A stretch of 45,740 bases of DNA. Origin: Desulfocapsa sp. Lineage in GTDB: Bacteria; Desulfobacterota; Desulfobulbia; Desulfobulbales; Desulfocapsaceae. Below, in pieces: positions 24,187 through 32,103 of the stretch; the stretch's first letter is position 1; each line of letters opens with the position of its first letter. A program made the position numbers and the translations under genes. A model generated the notes under the pieces. It had not been told where the DNA came from, did not search any database, and was given only the letters and a program-made list of their open reading frames with translations. Location of the stretch: NCBI GenBank assembly GCA_013792135.1, contig VMSP01000020.1, forward strand, positions 1 to 45,740, in the 5' to 3' direction.

Positions 24187-24308
24187 GGGTCGGACCAAGC
24201 TATCTACTTGATCATTCAACATTTAAATCAAAATAATACATGTTTTCAGCGCTTAAAAGTACCCTTTCAGGGGCGAAATGGGCATTGTAAGCAGCCCCTT
24301 GCTCTCTC
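24187..24308 (-). pseudogene. RAYT 3'-end copy 4
   Basis: It starts with the perfect 16-bp end gggtcggaccaagcta at 24187 and continues with the last 30 or so RAYT codons (EQGAAYNAHFAPERVLLSAE). It breaks off at 24308, where a RhuM-type remnant begins. A preceding gatttggggtt duplicate resembles the units at 21405-21504. Confidence 0.85.
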
Positions 24309-24310
24309 TC

Positions 24311-24428
24311 TCAGTGTCCAGATGGTTTCGTCCTCATAACGGGCTTCAATGCTCTGCCCACCGCTTTGCCCGGTAAATATCAGGAATTCTGCCGTACTGT
24401 TGCGGATCAGCTTCTTTTCACCCTTCAT
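24311..24428 (-). pseudogene. N-terminal remnant of a RhuM-family gene
   Basis: The frame starting at 24428 reads MKGEKKLIRNSTAEFLIFTG and continues to SIEARYEDETIWTL, the characteristic start of RhuM/virulence-associated proteins (normally over 300 aa). It is cut after about 40 residues by the RAYT 3' end, with which the frame fuses before stopping. AAGGTAAAAGG precedes the ATG. Inactive remnant. Confidence 0.7.
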
Positions 24429-24475
24429 CCTTTTACCTTCATCCTTCGTAACTATTCACCTGAGATTTCACTAAT

Positions 24476-24506
24476 TCTGGTTCCCATGCTGCGCATGGGA
24501 ACCAGA
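24476..24506. repeat. 14-bp perfect palindrome with 3-nt loop
   Basis: The arms tctggttcccatgc and gcatgggaaccaga pair perfectly around TGC. This is the type of ggttcccatgc/gcatgggaacc repeat found dispersed in many proteobacterial genomes. It lies between the RhuM remnant and the third YhcG gene. It could fold in either strand, but no T-run follows, so a terminator role is not supported. A decayed relative is at 22870. Confidence 0.8.
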
Positions 24507-24588
24507 TAAAACGCAAGCTCTGCGGGCATCTGCTCCTCCTGCATAAATCTCATAGCGGGTCCGCAAAATCAGGCTCCGTTTCTATTTT

Positions 24589-25607
24589 CTAATCCAGAGC
24601 CAACCGCTGACGGACTATTTCAATAGAACGATGCAGTTTGGCTTCCAGCAACTCTTTTGGTGGCAACAGCGTGAGATAATCCGCAACACGGATATTACTT
24701 TTGTCCAACTGCAGCAATTCAACATGTTCGTGATTCTTTCCCGTACAGAGGATCAAGCCGATGGGGGTATTCTCACCTTCCAACTGTTCGTGCTTCTCCA
24801 GGTAGCGCAGATACAGTTCCATTTGACCTTTGTAAGCGGCTTCAAATTCGCCGATTTTCAGATCAATAGCCACCAGACATTTCAGGCGGCGGTGGTAAAA
24901 AAGGAGATTGATATAATAATCACGTTGATCAATGGTGATTCGCTTTTGCCGCGCCATAAACGCAAAATCGCTGCCAAGCTCGATAATGAATCGTTGTAGT
25001 TCAGCCAAAATTGCGGATTCGAGGTCTTTTTCGGAATAGCTGTCGGACAAGCCAAGAAAATCCAGCACGTAGGGGTCGCGGAAGGTGAGATCCGGTGAAA
25101 GTTGCCCTTGGTCGCGTAAAAGATCGAGGTCTTGTCGGATGGTGTCTTCCGGCTTTTTGGATATAGCTGTGCGCTCGTAGAGCAGCGAGTTGATACGCTC
25201 TTGCAGCTGGCGAACGCTCCAATGTTCGAGACGGCAGATTTCGAGATAGAAATCGCGTTTGAGCGGGTCATCGATATAGATCAGTGCCTTAAGATGAGAC
25301 CAAGACAATTCTCTCCGCACTGTAGAGAGAATTTGCTCATCGGGGTATACCTCAGCCAATCGCAAGCAGTGACGGAGTTGCTGCTCGCTCCACCCTTTGC
25401 CAAAATCGGTCGTCAGCAGCCGCGCCAATTCGGCGACCACCTGCTTGCCATATTCAGCCCTTTGCCCCTGCAGCAATTCGCTGTTAATGCGTCGACCGAT
25501 CTGCCAGTAGAGTTGGGTGAGTTCGGCATTGACCGCTGTCGGGCGGCATCGATGAGATGACGCACATCGGCAAGCAGTTGCTTATCGGTTGGAATGGGGT
25601 TGATCAT
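24589..25607 (-). pseudogene. YhcG/DUF1016-family nuclease, frameshifted copy 3
   Basis: The start frame MINPIPTDKQLLADVRHLID runs 20-25 codons, then a single-base loss near 25545 shifts it. The next frame continues AVNAELTQLYWQIGRRINSE and the rest of a YhcG protein to 24589, with WSEQQLRHCLRLAEVY, LSWSHLKALIYIDD and a nuclease domain. The expected aspartate of the PDDEXK core is asparagine here (YYINLLFYHRR instead of a YYIDLL-type block), while AIDLKIGEF is kept. Both the frameshift and the lost aspartate point to an inactive gene. The long open second frame shows the decay is recent. Confidence 0.82.
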
Positions 25608-25629
25608 GTTCTTTCATTTCTCTTAAAAT

Positions 25630-25785
25630 TTATGGTCTCGTAAATAAAGCTTTGCGGAGGTTCCCACTTAGTTTTTTGTGTTTCAGCGCCACAGCAATTG
25701 CTGAAGAAGAAAGTGGATGTTCCAAGCAGACTGCAAGGATGTCTCTATCAACTTGTGCCTCAACGCTGTAATGGAGGACATCGGG
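25630..25785 (-). pseudogene. C-terminal remnant of a COG2865/AlbA_2-type protein
   Basis: A frame without start reads DVLHYSVEAQVDRDILAVCL, then EHPLSSSAIAVALKHKKLSG and NLRKAL before a stop at 25630. This resembles the winged-helix tail (EAQV linker, PLSxxxIA, GHKxxSGxL) of COG2865 proteins, the family of the two intact genes at 1222 and 8354. Only about 50 residues are left. It sits between the HEPN/MNT pair and YhcG copy 3. Assignment is by motif only. Confidence 0.5.
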
Positions 25786-25798
25786 TTATGCCCGCTGG

Positions 25799-26131
25799 CT
25801 AACCTGAGCTAGATACTGCACCGCTCGCACGCGAATAAATACATCGCCCAACTCGGTTAATATGTGCAAGCAGTTCTTTTTCAGAAATTTCTTCGAAATG
25901 GACAATGTCAAAAAAATAGGGAGTTGCAGACTCTTCGTTGAGAAGAAAGGAAAGCGATGCAACTACTTCGTGATCTATTCCCTTCCCTGTGACGGCAATA
26001 TCGACATCTGATCCTTTTTTAAAATTACCTTTGGCCCTGGAACCAAAGATGATTGCCTTCTCGACCACAGAAAATCTTTGCAGGATACGGATAATCTCAG
26101 CCAAATCCTGTTGCTGCAGGCCAAAATCCAT
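25799..26131 (-). CDS. MNT-type nucleotidyltransferase antitoxin
   Basis: Minimal nucleotidyltransferase of 110 aa. The active-site motif is FGSRAKGNFKKGSDVDIAV (about 29-47), with GS and the paired D-x-D metal ligands. MNT proteins in HEPN/MNT pairs inactivate the HEPN toxin, in studied cases by adding AMP groups to it. It overlaps the HEPN-like gene by one base (TGATG) and is translated after it. The last residues (SRASGAVSSSG) look like read-through into foreign DNA, so the original C-terminus may have been altered by insertion. Confidence 0.85.
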   Translation of the reverse strand: MDFGLQQQDLAEIIRILQRFSVVEKAIIFGSRAKGNFKKGSDVDIAVTGKGIDHEVVASLSFLLNEESATPYFFDIVHFEEISEKELLAHINRVGRCIYSRASGAVSSSG

Positions 26132-26541
26132 CAGCCCTCCATTGCTTTGAATTTTCGAAACAGGGTCAACAAGGCAGGGAAATAAGCGTCTCTGATTTTC
26201 TGTTCCACTGCTAGAGCAATCTTTTCTTCATAGGTGTGTACGGTAAGATTCCGATCCTTCAACGCTTCAATCCAGACATGGCCATTCTCCAGCAAGCCAG
26301 CCTGAAAAGCCTGCTTGATAGTATCTCTGGGGCTCGCCACGCTAAACCCCTCTTCCTCAAGGTAATCTTTCAATACCTTCCAGGCCAGCTCGAATGACAT
26401 TTCAAAAAACTGGATAAGACCTGCCCGTTCCGCATCTGAAGGATGCTCGATTTTCATTGTCTGTTCAAGCAAGAGAAACGCCTTCCTAAAGTGAACGAAT
26501 CGCTGTTTCCAGCGGATATCTTGACTGTCATCAACTGCCAT
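26131..26541 (-). CDS. HEPN-like partner of MNT (HI0074-type)
   Basis: All-helical protein of 136 aa, nucleotidyltransferase substrate-binding HI0074 family: RWKQRFVHFRKAFLLLEQ, LIQFFEMSFELAWKVLKDYL and DTIKQAFQAGLL, then WIEALKDRNLTVHTY with the family's R-N-x-x-x-H-like motif. This pattern is the putative RNase or AMP-accepting site of HEPN-type toxins. GGTGGT lies six bases before the ATG. It is the first gene of a two-gene toxin-antitoxin-type operon with MNT. Both genes look intact, unlike most of the surrounding mobile and defence genes. Confidence 0.85.
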   Translation of the reverse strand: MAVDDSQDIRWKQRFVHFRKAFLLLEQTMKIEHPSDAERAGLIQFFEMSFELAWKVLKDYLEEEGFSVASPRDTIKQAFQAGLLENGHVWIEALKDRNLTVHTYEEKIALAVEQKIRDAYFPALLTLFRKFKAMEG

Positions 26542-26720
26542 ATGTTACCACCTGGACTTTCCTGGTTAACTTAAGGGTATCTTGAAAAATGGTTTTTTTG
26601 CCCAAGCTCCGCGTTGTTTAAAACAATTTTATCATCGGAATATCAACTATATGCCTGTGGTAAAATTTATTCATCCCTTGGTTTTGAACAAAAATCCTGT
26701 TTTTTCAAGGTACCGTTATT

Positions 26721-27695
26721 TCACCACTTCTGTGCCTGATGCCATTTCCAGGCCGTAGCTAGAATCTCCTCGAGTTCCGTGTAGTCAGCCTGCCAGCCAA
26801 GCTCTTTATGGATCAGCGTACTGTCCGCTACCAAAGTGGCTGGATCCCCAGGACGTCGTTCTTCGTAATCAAAGGGAATTTCGCAGCCCACCACCTTTTG
26901 GGCCGCCTCGATAATCTCCAAAATGGAAAATCCCTTGCCGTTGCCCAGATTAAAACCATGGGCCCCGTGTTTAGTGCCCATATAGTCAAGAGTCTGTAGA
27001 TGCGCTGTGCACAGGTCATTGATATGGATATAATCCCGGACGCAAGTACCATCTGCGGTGGCATAATCCTTACCAAAAACCTTAAGCCTCTTCCCACCTT
27101 TGAGCACAGCCTTCAGGACATTGGGGATGAGATGTGTCTCCGGGTTGTGTGCTTCTCCTATTTCTGCCTCAGGATCAGCGCCGGCTGCGTTAAAGTAGCG
27201 GAGGCTCACAGAATTCAGGCCGTATGCCTGCGCGTAGTCCTTTAAAATCCGTTCCACCATCAGCTTGGTCTGGCCATAGGGGTTGATGGGATTCTGGGGA
27301 TGTGTCTCGTCAATGAAATCTTTGAGCGGATTGCCAAAGGTTGAGGCGGAGGAAGAGAAAACGAATTTCTTTACTTCATATTTGACCATGGCATCGAGAA
27401 GGTTCACTGTGCCTATCACATTATTTCGGTAATATAAGGCAGGGTTAGACATTGACTCACCCACCAGGGACTTGGCGGAAAAATGCATGACCGCATCAAA
27501 GCTTTGCTTGTTGAAAAGCTGGTCAAGGGCATTCTGGTCAAGAAGATCCCCTTCTGCCAGCTCTCCCCATTTAACCGCCTGGCGGTATCCGGTGGAAAAG
27601 TTGTCAAAAACAGTAATTTTATGGTCTAGGGTGGCAAGCATCTTTGCCATGTGGGAGCCGATATATCCGGCCCCGCCGCAGATGAGTATGTTCAT
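26721..27695 (-). CDS. galE: UDP-glucose 4-epimerase
   Basis: Extended short-chain dehydrogenase of 324 aa that interconverts UDP-glucose and UDP-galactose (or the N-acetyl forms) with tightly bound NAD+. GGAGYIGSHMAK is the NAD-binding loop, SSSASTFG carries the catalytic serine region, YGQTKLMVE the YxxxK pair, and YFNAAGADP and RRPGDPATL the substrate region. It supplies galactose-type donors for the polysaccharide genes. It follows cysC by 56 bp in the same direction. A truncated paralogue lies at 5969-6181. Full length and intact. Confidence 0.96.
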   Translation of the reverse strand: MNILICGGAGYIGSHMAKMLATLDHKITVFDNFSTGYRQAVKWGELAEGDLLDQNALDQLFNKQSFDAVMHFSAKSLVGESMSNPALYYRNNVIGTVNLLDAMVKYEVKKFVFSSSASTFGNPLKDFIDETHPQNPINPYGQTKLMVERILKDYAQAYGLNSVSLRYFNAAGADPEAEIGEAHNPETHLIPNVLKAVLKGGKRLKVFGKDYATADGTCVRDYIHINDLCTAHLQTLDYMGTKHGAHGFNLGNGKGFSILEIIEAAQKVVGCEIPFDYEERRPGDPATLVADSTLIHKELGWQADYTELEEILATAWKWHQAQKW

Positions 27696-27730
27696 AGTCT
27701 TAAAGTACGTTTGTAGTTTTTAGTTTGATT

Positions 27731-27747
27731 GTAACACTGAGTGTTAC
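27731..27747. repeat. Hairpin between cysC and galE
   Basis: GTAACAC and GTGTTAC form a perfect 7-bp stem with a 3-nt loop just after the tandem stops of cysC. No T-run follows on the minus strand, so it is more likely an mRNA-processing or stability element, or partial attenuator, than a strong terminator. Confidence 0.5.
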
Positions 27748-27751
27748 CTTA

Positions 27752-28354
27752 TTAAAAAATAATTCCCCGGGCACGGAGAGCGTCGACAACAATATTCACA
27801 CATTCCATTAAGGGCTGGGTGCCGGAATCCAATTCAATATCCGGGTTGACCGGCGGTTCATAGGGAGAGGAGATTCCGGTGTAATTTTTAATCTCTCCTT
27901 CGCGCGCCTTTTTATACAAGCCTTTGACGTCTCGTTGTTCACAGATCTCCAGGGAACAATTGCAGTAGACTTCAATAAAGTCATCAGGGCCGATAATTTC
28001 TCTGATGCGAGCCCGGTCTTCTATCAGGGGCGAGATAAAGGCGGTGAGGGAGATCACCCCGGAATCAAGGAAAAGTCTGGTCATTTCAGCAATTCTCCGC
28101 AGGTTTTCCCGCCGATCTTCCATGCTGAAACCAAGATCACCACACAAGCCATGCCTGACGTTATCGCCATCAAAGACATAGGTTCTTTTACCCTGCAGGT
28201 GCAGCCGTTCTTCAACGGCATGGGCAAGGGTTGACTTGCCGGATCCGGAGAGTCCGGTAAACCAGAGATTAACACTTTTATGGCCGTTCAATGTTTCACG
28301 ACGAGGCCGGGTGACAGCAGCATTGTGCCGTACTACATTAGGTGAGGTTTTCAT
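27752..28354 (-). CDS. cysC: Adenylylsulfate (APS) kinase
   Basis: APS kinase of 200 aa that phosphorylates adenylyl sulfate to PAPS with ATP. The P-loop GLSGSGKST is at about 34-42; DGDNVRHGLCGDLGFS and DRRENLRRIAE form the APS site; FISPLIEDR and KGLYKKAREGEIKNYTG follow. PAPS could feed sulfation of a surface glycan or sulfate assimilation. No ATP sulfurylase or PAPS reductase gene is near. Its place next to galE suggests a link to polysaccharide sulfation, which is inference. The gene ends in two tandem stops. Confidence 0.95.
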   Translation of the reverse strand: MKTSPNVVRHNAAVTRPRRETLNGHKSVNLWFTGLSGSGKSTLAHAVEERLHLQGKRTYVFDGDNVRHGLCGDLGFSMEDRRENLRRIAEMTRLFLDSGVISLTAFISPLIEDRARIREIIGPDDFIEVYCNCSLEICEQRDVKGLYKKAREGEIKNYTGISSPYEPPVNPDIELDSGTQPLMECVNIVVDALRARGIIF

Positions 28355-28570
28355 TTATTGAGACGCTCAGTAGCGAACATATTGTAACTATTATACGAAT
28401 TTACATTTTGCAAACTGTAGCCGATGGAACAATCAAAGTAAATAAATAGAAACACCTATTGTGGGCAAAAATTTCCATCCCTTGCTTTATTATGGTAGAC
28501 TTTCCTTATTGATCTTCTATACTCAAGATAATCTCTTATCATCAATGTCTTACCATTCAGGGTTTATCAT

Positions 28571-29311
28571 ATGAAATATTTATTAACCATCCTTTTTCTA
28601 TTTTTTCTCTCCACCGCAGTCACCTTTTATTTTCTCTGGCCCAGCGGTATAAAACCGGCCAAAGACATTGCGCTCAGTGTCAATGGCCATGGAATGTCTC
28701 AGTTGCAGGTAGACGAACAGAGCGAAGGACGGGGATATCATGGTGAAAATGAAAGGGACAAGGTCAACTCCATCGTTACCAGAGAACTCTTGCTCCAGGA
28801 AGCCGAGCGCAGCGGTATAAACAAAGAGCCTGGATTCAGGGAGATGCTGAAGAGCTATTACGAGCAATCCCTGATCAAGACCCTTACCGATAGAAAACTT
28901 GCCTCCATCAAAGTGGAGGTGGCAGAGAGTGAGATCGATCATTACCTCTCCTGTTTCGGCAAGCTGTATACCTTTACCCGTCTGCCCCTGATCAACGGAG
29001 AGGTACCGAAAGGGGAGGCAGGGCAACAGAGCTCTGTGCTCTTTGATGACCTGGCCGAGTCACTTCGTTTACTTCTGGCCGGATTAGAGCCAGGAGAGAG
29101 CGCCAGCCAGTTTGATACGGGAACCGAGATTGGCCAGATCCGTCTCGACGCGGTCAGCAAGAATACAGAAGGAGGGCAGCTTATTGATCGGCAACAGGTC
29201 AAAGGCATCCTGACCCAGTATAAAAGGGGCCGGGAAATTGATAGCTGGATCAATGAACTGAGGAAAAAGGCATCCATCATTATCAATGGTAAGGTGGTCG
29301 ATCATGAGTAA
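28571..29311 (+). CDS. SurA-like periplasmic protein without a visible PPIase domain
   Basis: Membrane-anchored or secreted protein of 246 aa. Residues 3-25 form a signal anchor (LLTILFLFFLSTAVTFYFLW). The middle resembles the helical SurA_N/PpiC N-terminal chaperone domain: IVTRELLLQEAERSGI, FREMLKSYYEQSLIKTLTD and EVAESEIDHYLS. The C-terminal rotamase domain expected in SurA or PrsA is reduced to a diverged stretch with no clear motif, and the protein ends early. It is the first gene of a plus-strand operon, overlapping the next gene by 8 nt. Likely a folding or assembly helper in the envelope; partner unknown. Confidence 0.7.
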   Translation: MKYLLTILFLFFLSTAVTFYFLWPSGIKPAKDIALSVNGHGMSQLQVDEQSEGRGYHGENERDKVNSIVTRELLLQEAERSGINKEPGFREMLKSYYEQSLIKTLTDRKLASIKVEVAESEIDHYLSCFGKLYTFTRLPLINGEVPKGEAGQQSSVLFDDLAESLRLLLAGLEPGESASQFDTGTEIGQIRLDAVSKNTEGGQLIDRQQVKGILTQYKRGREIDSWINELRKKASIIINGKVVDHE

Positions 29312-29909
29312 GACACAATATAAAAGACGAAACATTTTTGTGAAGAAAAACTTCCAGGGCAAGCTGATCCTGGGATACTTCCTCTTTATGCTGGGCGGCT
29401 GTCTGCTCTTTATTGCCATTCTTGCCGCCTTTTCCGGAGACTCTTTGACCATCGCCTATCAAAATCATGATCTTCAGATGGGACAGACGCCTTTAATGCT
29501 CCTGCGAAAGGTGTTGATGGCCCATTGGATCTTTGTCGTCCCCGGCGGCGTATTGCTGGTCATAGCCACTATGTTCATCACTCACCGGATGGCCGGGCCG
29601 CAGTTTCGTTTTGAGAAGGCGCTGGATAACATGATCGCCGGCCGACTTGACGATACCATCTATCTCAGGGACAAGGACGAAGGCAAAGAACTGGCAGCTA
29701 AACTGAATTGCTTTAATATGGAGCTGTCTCGGAAAATAGAGACCATTGACAAGAATGCCAAAAAAGTTGATGACCTGCTACAAAAATACTCACTCCTTGA
29801 TCCGAAAACGGTCAAACCCGAGGATATGGATTTGATTTGTCAGTCCATAACTCTGCAGAATGCAGAGATTCGTAAGATCACCAACACTTTCACCCTACTC
29901 AATGAATAA
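29304..29909 (+). CDS. HAMP-domain inner-membrane protein
   Basis: Protein of 201 aa starting at ATG 29304, which overlaps the previous stop (ATGAGTAA); the frame is open to 29286. Two membrane segments (about 18-42 and 72-96) enclose a very short periplasmic loop. They are followed by a HAMP-like linker (HRMAGPQFRFEKALDN and IYLRDKDEGKELAAKLN) and a coiled-coil-rich tail. No kinase, methyl-accepting or cyclase domain follows, so it cannot signal alone by a standard output. It may transmit or sense state for the two neighbouring periplasmic proteins. It overlaps the next gene by 8 nt. Confidence 0.75.
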   Translation: MSKTQYKRRNIFVKKNFQGKLILGYFLFMLGGCLLFIAILAAFSGDSLTIAYQNHDLQMGQTPLMLLRKVLMAHWIFVVPGGVLLVIATMFITHRMAGPQFRFEKALDNMIAGRLDDTIYLRDKDEGKELAAKLNCFNMELSRKIETIDKNAKKVDDLLQKYSLLDPKTVKPEDMDLICQSITLQNAEIRKITNTFTLLNE

Positions 29910-30438
29910 CCGGCTGAGTCTGGTCAGCATATTGTTTCTGGGACTGCTTATTCAGACAGGTGAGGGGTGGGGTGCTGAATATCAGAGCAGATACGTGACG
30001 CTTTCCTTTAGCGATATGGCAGTGTTACGCGATTTCAATGAGAATCTCAGCCTGGACAGAAAACTCAGTTACAGCATGCAGAAAAAGAATGTGGTCACTG
30101 TGACTGATGAGGTCTTGGCCAAGGTGGACATCATTATTGAAAAGACCCAGGTAGTCTTGGATATGTTCCCCAATGGCTACCACATTCAACTGATCCTGTT
30201 ACCCGATGTCGATGCAGTATCCCAAATCTATAAAGCAAAATACGGTAAGCATGTCAATCACATTGCCTATTATTCCCTTTCGGAAAAGACCATCTATGTC
30301 TCAGTGGAGGACACCCGGCTCCAGGTATTGGCCCACGAGATTGCGCATTCCGTTGTCGACTACTATTTCAAAGTACGCCCCCCTTACAACATCCACGAAT
30401 TGATGGCCCAGTTTGCAGAAAAGCACATCACCGACTAA
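29902..30438 (+). CDS. Secreted zincin-type metallopeptidase-like protein
   Basis: Exported protein of 178 aa. The ATG at 29902 overlaps the previous stop (ATGAATAA), and the first 25 residues form a signal peptide ending near GWGA. The zinc motif HEIAH (H145, E146, H149) is followed by YYFKVRPPYNIHELMAQFAE, where the glutamate of HELMAQFAE may be the third ligand, as in gluzincins. The body has a beta-rich part with VSVEDTRLQVLA. Small size and lack of pro-region suggest a specialised peptidase or pseudo-peptidase. It ends the three-gene operon with SurA-like and HAMP proteins, which implies a shared envelope function. Confidence 0.72.
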   Translation: MNNRLSLVSILFLGLLIQTGEGWGAEYQSRYVTLSFSDMAVLRDFNENLSLDRKLSYSMQKKNVVTVTDEVLAKVDIIIEKTQVVLDMFPNGYHIQLILLPDVDAVSQIYKAKYGKHVNHIAYYSLSEKTIYVSVEDTRLQVLAHEIAHSVVDYYFKVRPPYNIHELMAQFAEKHITD

Positions 30439-30637
30439 CCCCCTCTCTCTCTGAAAGCATGAAAGGAATACCTGCGGACGAGCAGGTGCTGCTTAATGGA
30501 AATCCGGATTTCTGGATCCAGGACAGGATTGATAGAAAATTTATGATAAAACTTCAGAAGGGATACAACATTGAATGAATCACGACCGCACAAATCCTCA
30601 TCGTTTCATGCAGTTCGTGATGCGGAAATGCGGCAGC

Positions 30638-31306
30638 TTAATCCTCAAAGACCTCCGGTGAATGGCGGATGATCTCGGCGTTCACCAGGTAAATGACATC
30701 TTCCGCAATATTGGTGGCATGATCGGCAATCCGTTCCAGATGCCGGCTGACGGACAGATTATGCAGCAGAATATTGATATTAGTGGAATCTTTTGCCAGC
30801 TCCTCTTTAACCAAGGCATACATATCCCGGTTCATGGCATCCACCCGATCATCCTCGGCACGCACCCGATGTGCCTTCTGCACATCCAGATTGACCAGGG
30901 CCTCAATACTGCGGGTGAGCATACTTTCCACGGTGTGCATCATAGCACTCATATCAAAAGCGATAGTTATTCCCGGTTGTTCAATAAGAAAACTGCTGCG
31001 TTCGGCAATGCCAACAGCCAGATCACCCACCCGCTCCAGTTCGTTGTTGATCTTTAAGACGGCAATGATAAAACGGAGATCACTGGCCACCGGCTGATGA
31101 AGGGCGAGGATCTTCAAGCAATCCTCTTCTATATTAACCTCCAACTGATCAATTTCATGATCCCCGGAAAGTACAGCCTGCGCCATCTTCTGATTACGGT
31201 TGATAAGTGCCACCGTGGCCCGGTAGACCCGATCTTCCACCTCGGTCCCCATATAGATGATTTTTTCCTTGAGCGCGTCGATTTCTTTCTGTAAGTGCTG
31301 TGACAT
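30638..31306 (-). CDS. phoU: Phosphate-signalling regulator PhoU
   Basis: PhoU of 222 aa, two tandem three-helix PhoU repeats with the metal-binding E/D-rich motifs DLAVGIAERSSFL (about 100) and DHATNIAEDVIYLV (near the C-terminus). PhoU links PstSCAB transport state to the PhoR kinase. The ATG at 31306 is preceded by GGGGGAG; the frame also allows a TTG at 31321. It is the last gene of the run pstS-pstC-pstA-pstB-phoU, 11 bp after pstB. No phoB or phoR lies in the window. Confidence 0.96.
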   Translation of the reverse strand: MSQHLQKEIDALKEKIIYMGTEVEDRVYRATVALINRNQKMAQAVLSGDHEIDQLEVNIEEDCLKILALHQPVASDLRFIIAVLKINNELERVGDLAVGIAERSSFLIEQPGITIAFDMSAMMHTVESMLTRSIEALVNLDVQKAHRVRAEDDRVDAMNRDMYALVKEELAKDSTNINILLHNLSVSRHLERIADHATNIAEDVIYLVNAEIIRHSPEVFED

Positions 31307-31317
31307 AGTCTCCCCCT

Positions 31318-32103
31318 TCAACCGAACCGGCCAGTTATATAATCTTCCGTCTGTTTTTCCCGTGGTTTGGTAAATATCTTCTTGGTGGCATTAAATTCCA
31401 CCAGGCGTCCTTCATAAAAGAAGGCGGTATAATCTGAGATACGGGCAGCCTGCTGCATATTGTGGGTTACGATGACGATCGTATAATCATTGCGCAACTC
31501 GCCAATCAGATCTTCGATGCGAATGGTTGACTTCGGATCAAGGGCAGAGGCCGGCTCATCCATGAGCAAGATATCAGGCCCTACGGCCAGGGCCCTGGCA
31601 ATACAGAGGCGCTGCTGCTGGCCGCCTGACAAGCCGATGGCATTGGTCTCGAGCCGATCCTTCACCTCATCCCACAGGGCGGAACGGATCAGGCTCTTCT
31701 CCACTATCTCGACCAGCTCCTGCCTGTCCTTGGTGCCATGGATACGGGGCCCATAGGCCACGTTGTCAAAAATGGATTTGGGAAAGGGGTTGGATTTCTG
31801 AAAAACCATCCCCACCTTTCTGCGCAGGCGTACAACATTACTGCCATTTTCATAGATATTCTCACCATTGATATGGACCTCTCCTTCAAGCCTGGTCCCG
31901 GTAATGGTATCATTCATCCGGTTAAATATGCGTAGGAATGTTGACTTGCCACAACCGGAGGGTCCAATAAAGGCAGTGACCCTACGACCGGGAATATCCA
32001 TACTGATATCAAAAAGGGCCTGAGTCTCCCCGTAAAAAAAATTGACCTGACGGGTGGTGATCACGTGGTCGGTATCTGCGGGGAAAATGGAAGTTTCTAC
32101 CAT
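31318..32103 (-). CDS. pstB: Phosphate ABC transporter ATPase PstB
   Basis: ATP-binding subunit of the high-affinity phosphate importer, 261 aa. Walker [11 protein letters not shown]-loop [11 protein letters not shown] (the PstB-specific NPFP), signature [15 protein letters not shown], Walker [13 protein letters not shown] and H-loop VTHN are all intact. It drives the PstCA channel. It overlaps pstA by 7 nt and precedes phoU by 11 bp. Confidence 0.98.
   Translation of the reverse strand: MVETSIFPADTDHVITTRQVNFFYGETQALFDISMDIPGRRVTAFIGPSGCGKSTFLRIFNRMNDTITGTRLEGEVHINGENIYENGSNVVRLRRKVGMVFQKSNPFPKSIFDNVAYGPRIHGTKDRQELVEIVEKSLIRSALWDEVKDRLETNAIGLSGGQQQRLCIARALAVGPDILLMDEPASALDPKSTIRIEDLIGELRNDYTIVIVTHNMQQAARISDYTAFFYEGRLVEFNATKKIFTKPREKQTEDYITGRFG

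Noticed and set aside
24476-24506. Rho-independent terminator for the RhuM or YhcG genes
   Set aside because: The stem is strong, but no T-run follows on either strand; it fits a dispersed repeat instead.
30459-30578. A 39-codon open frame after the zincin gene (MKGIPADEQVLLNGNPDF...)
   Set aside because: No ribosome-binding site, no recognisable family and a length expected by chance; it may be a remnant but cannot be supported.
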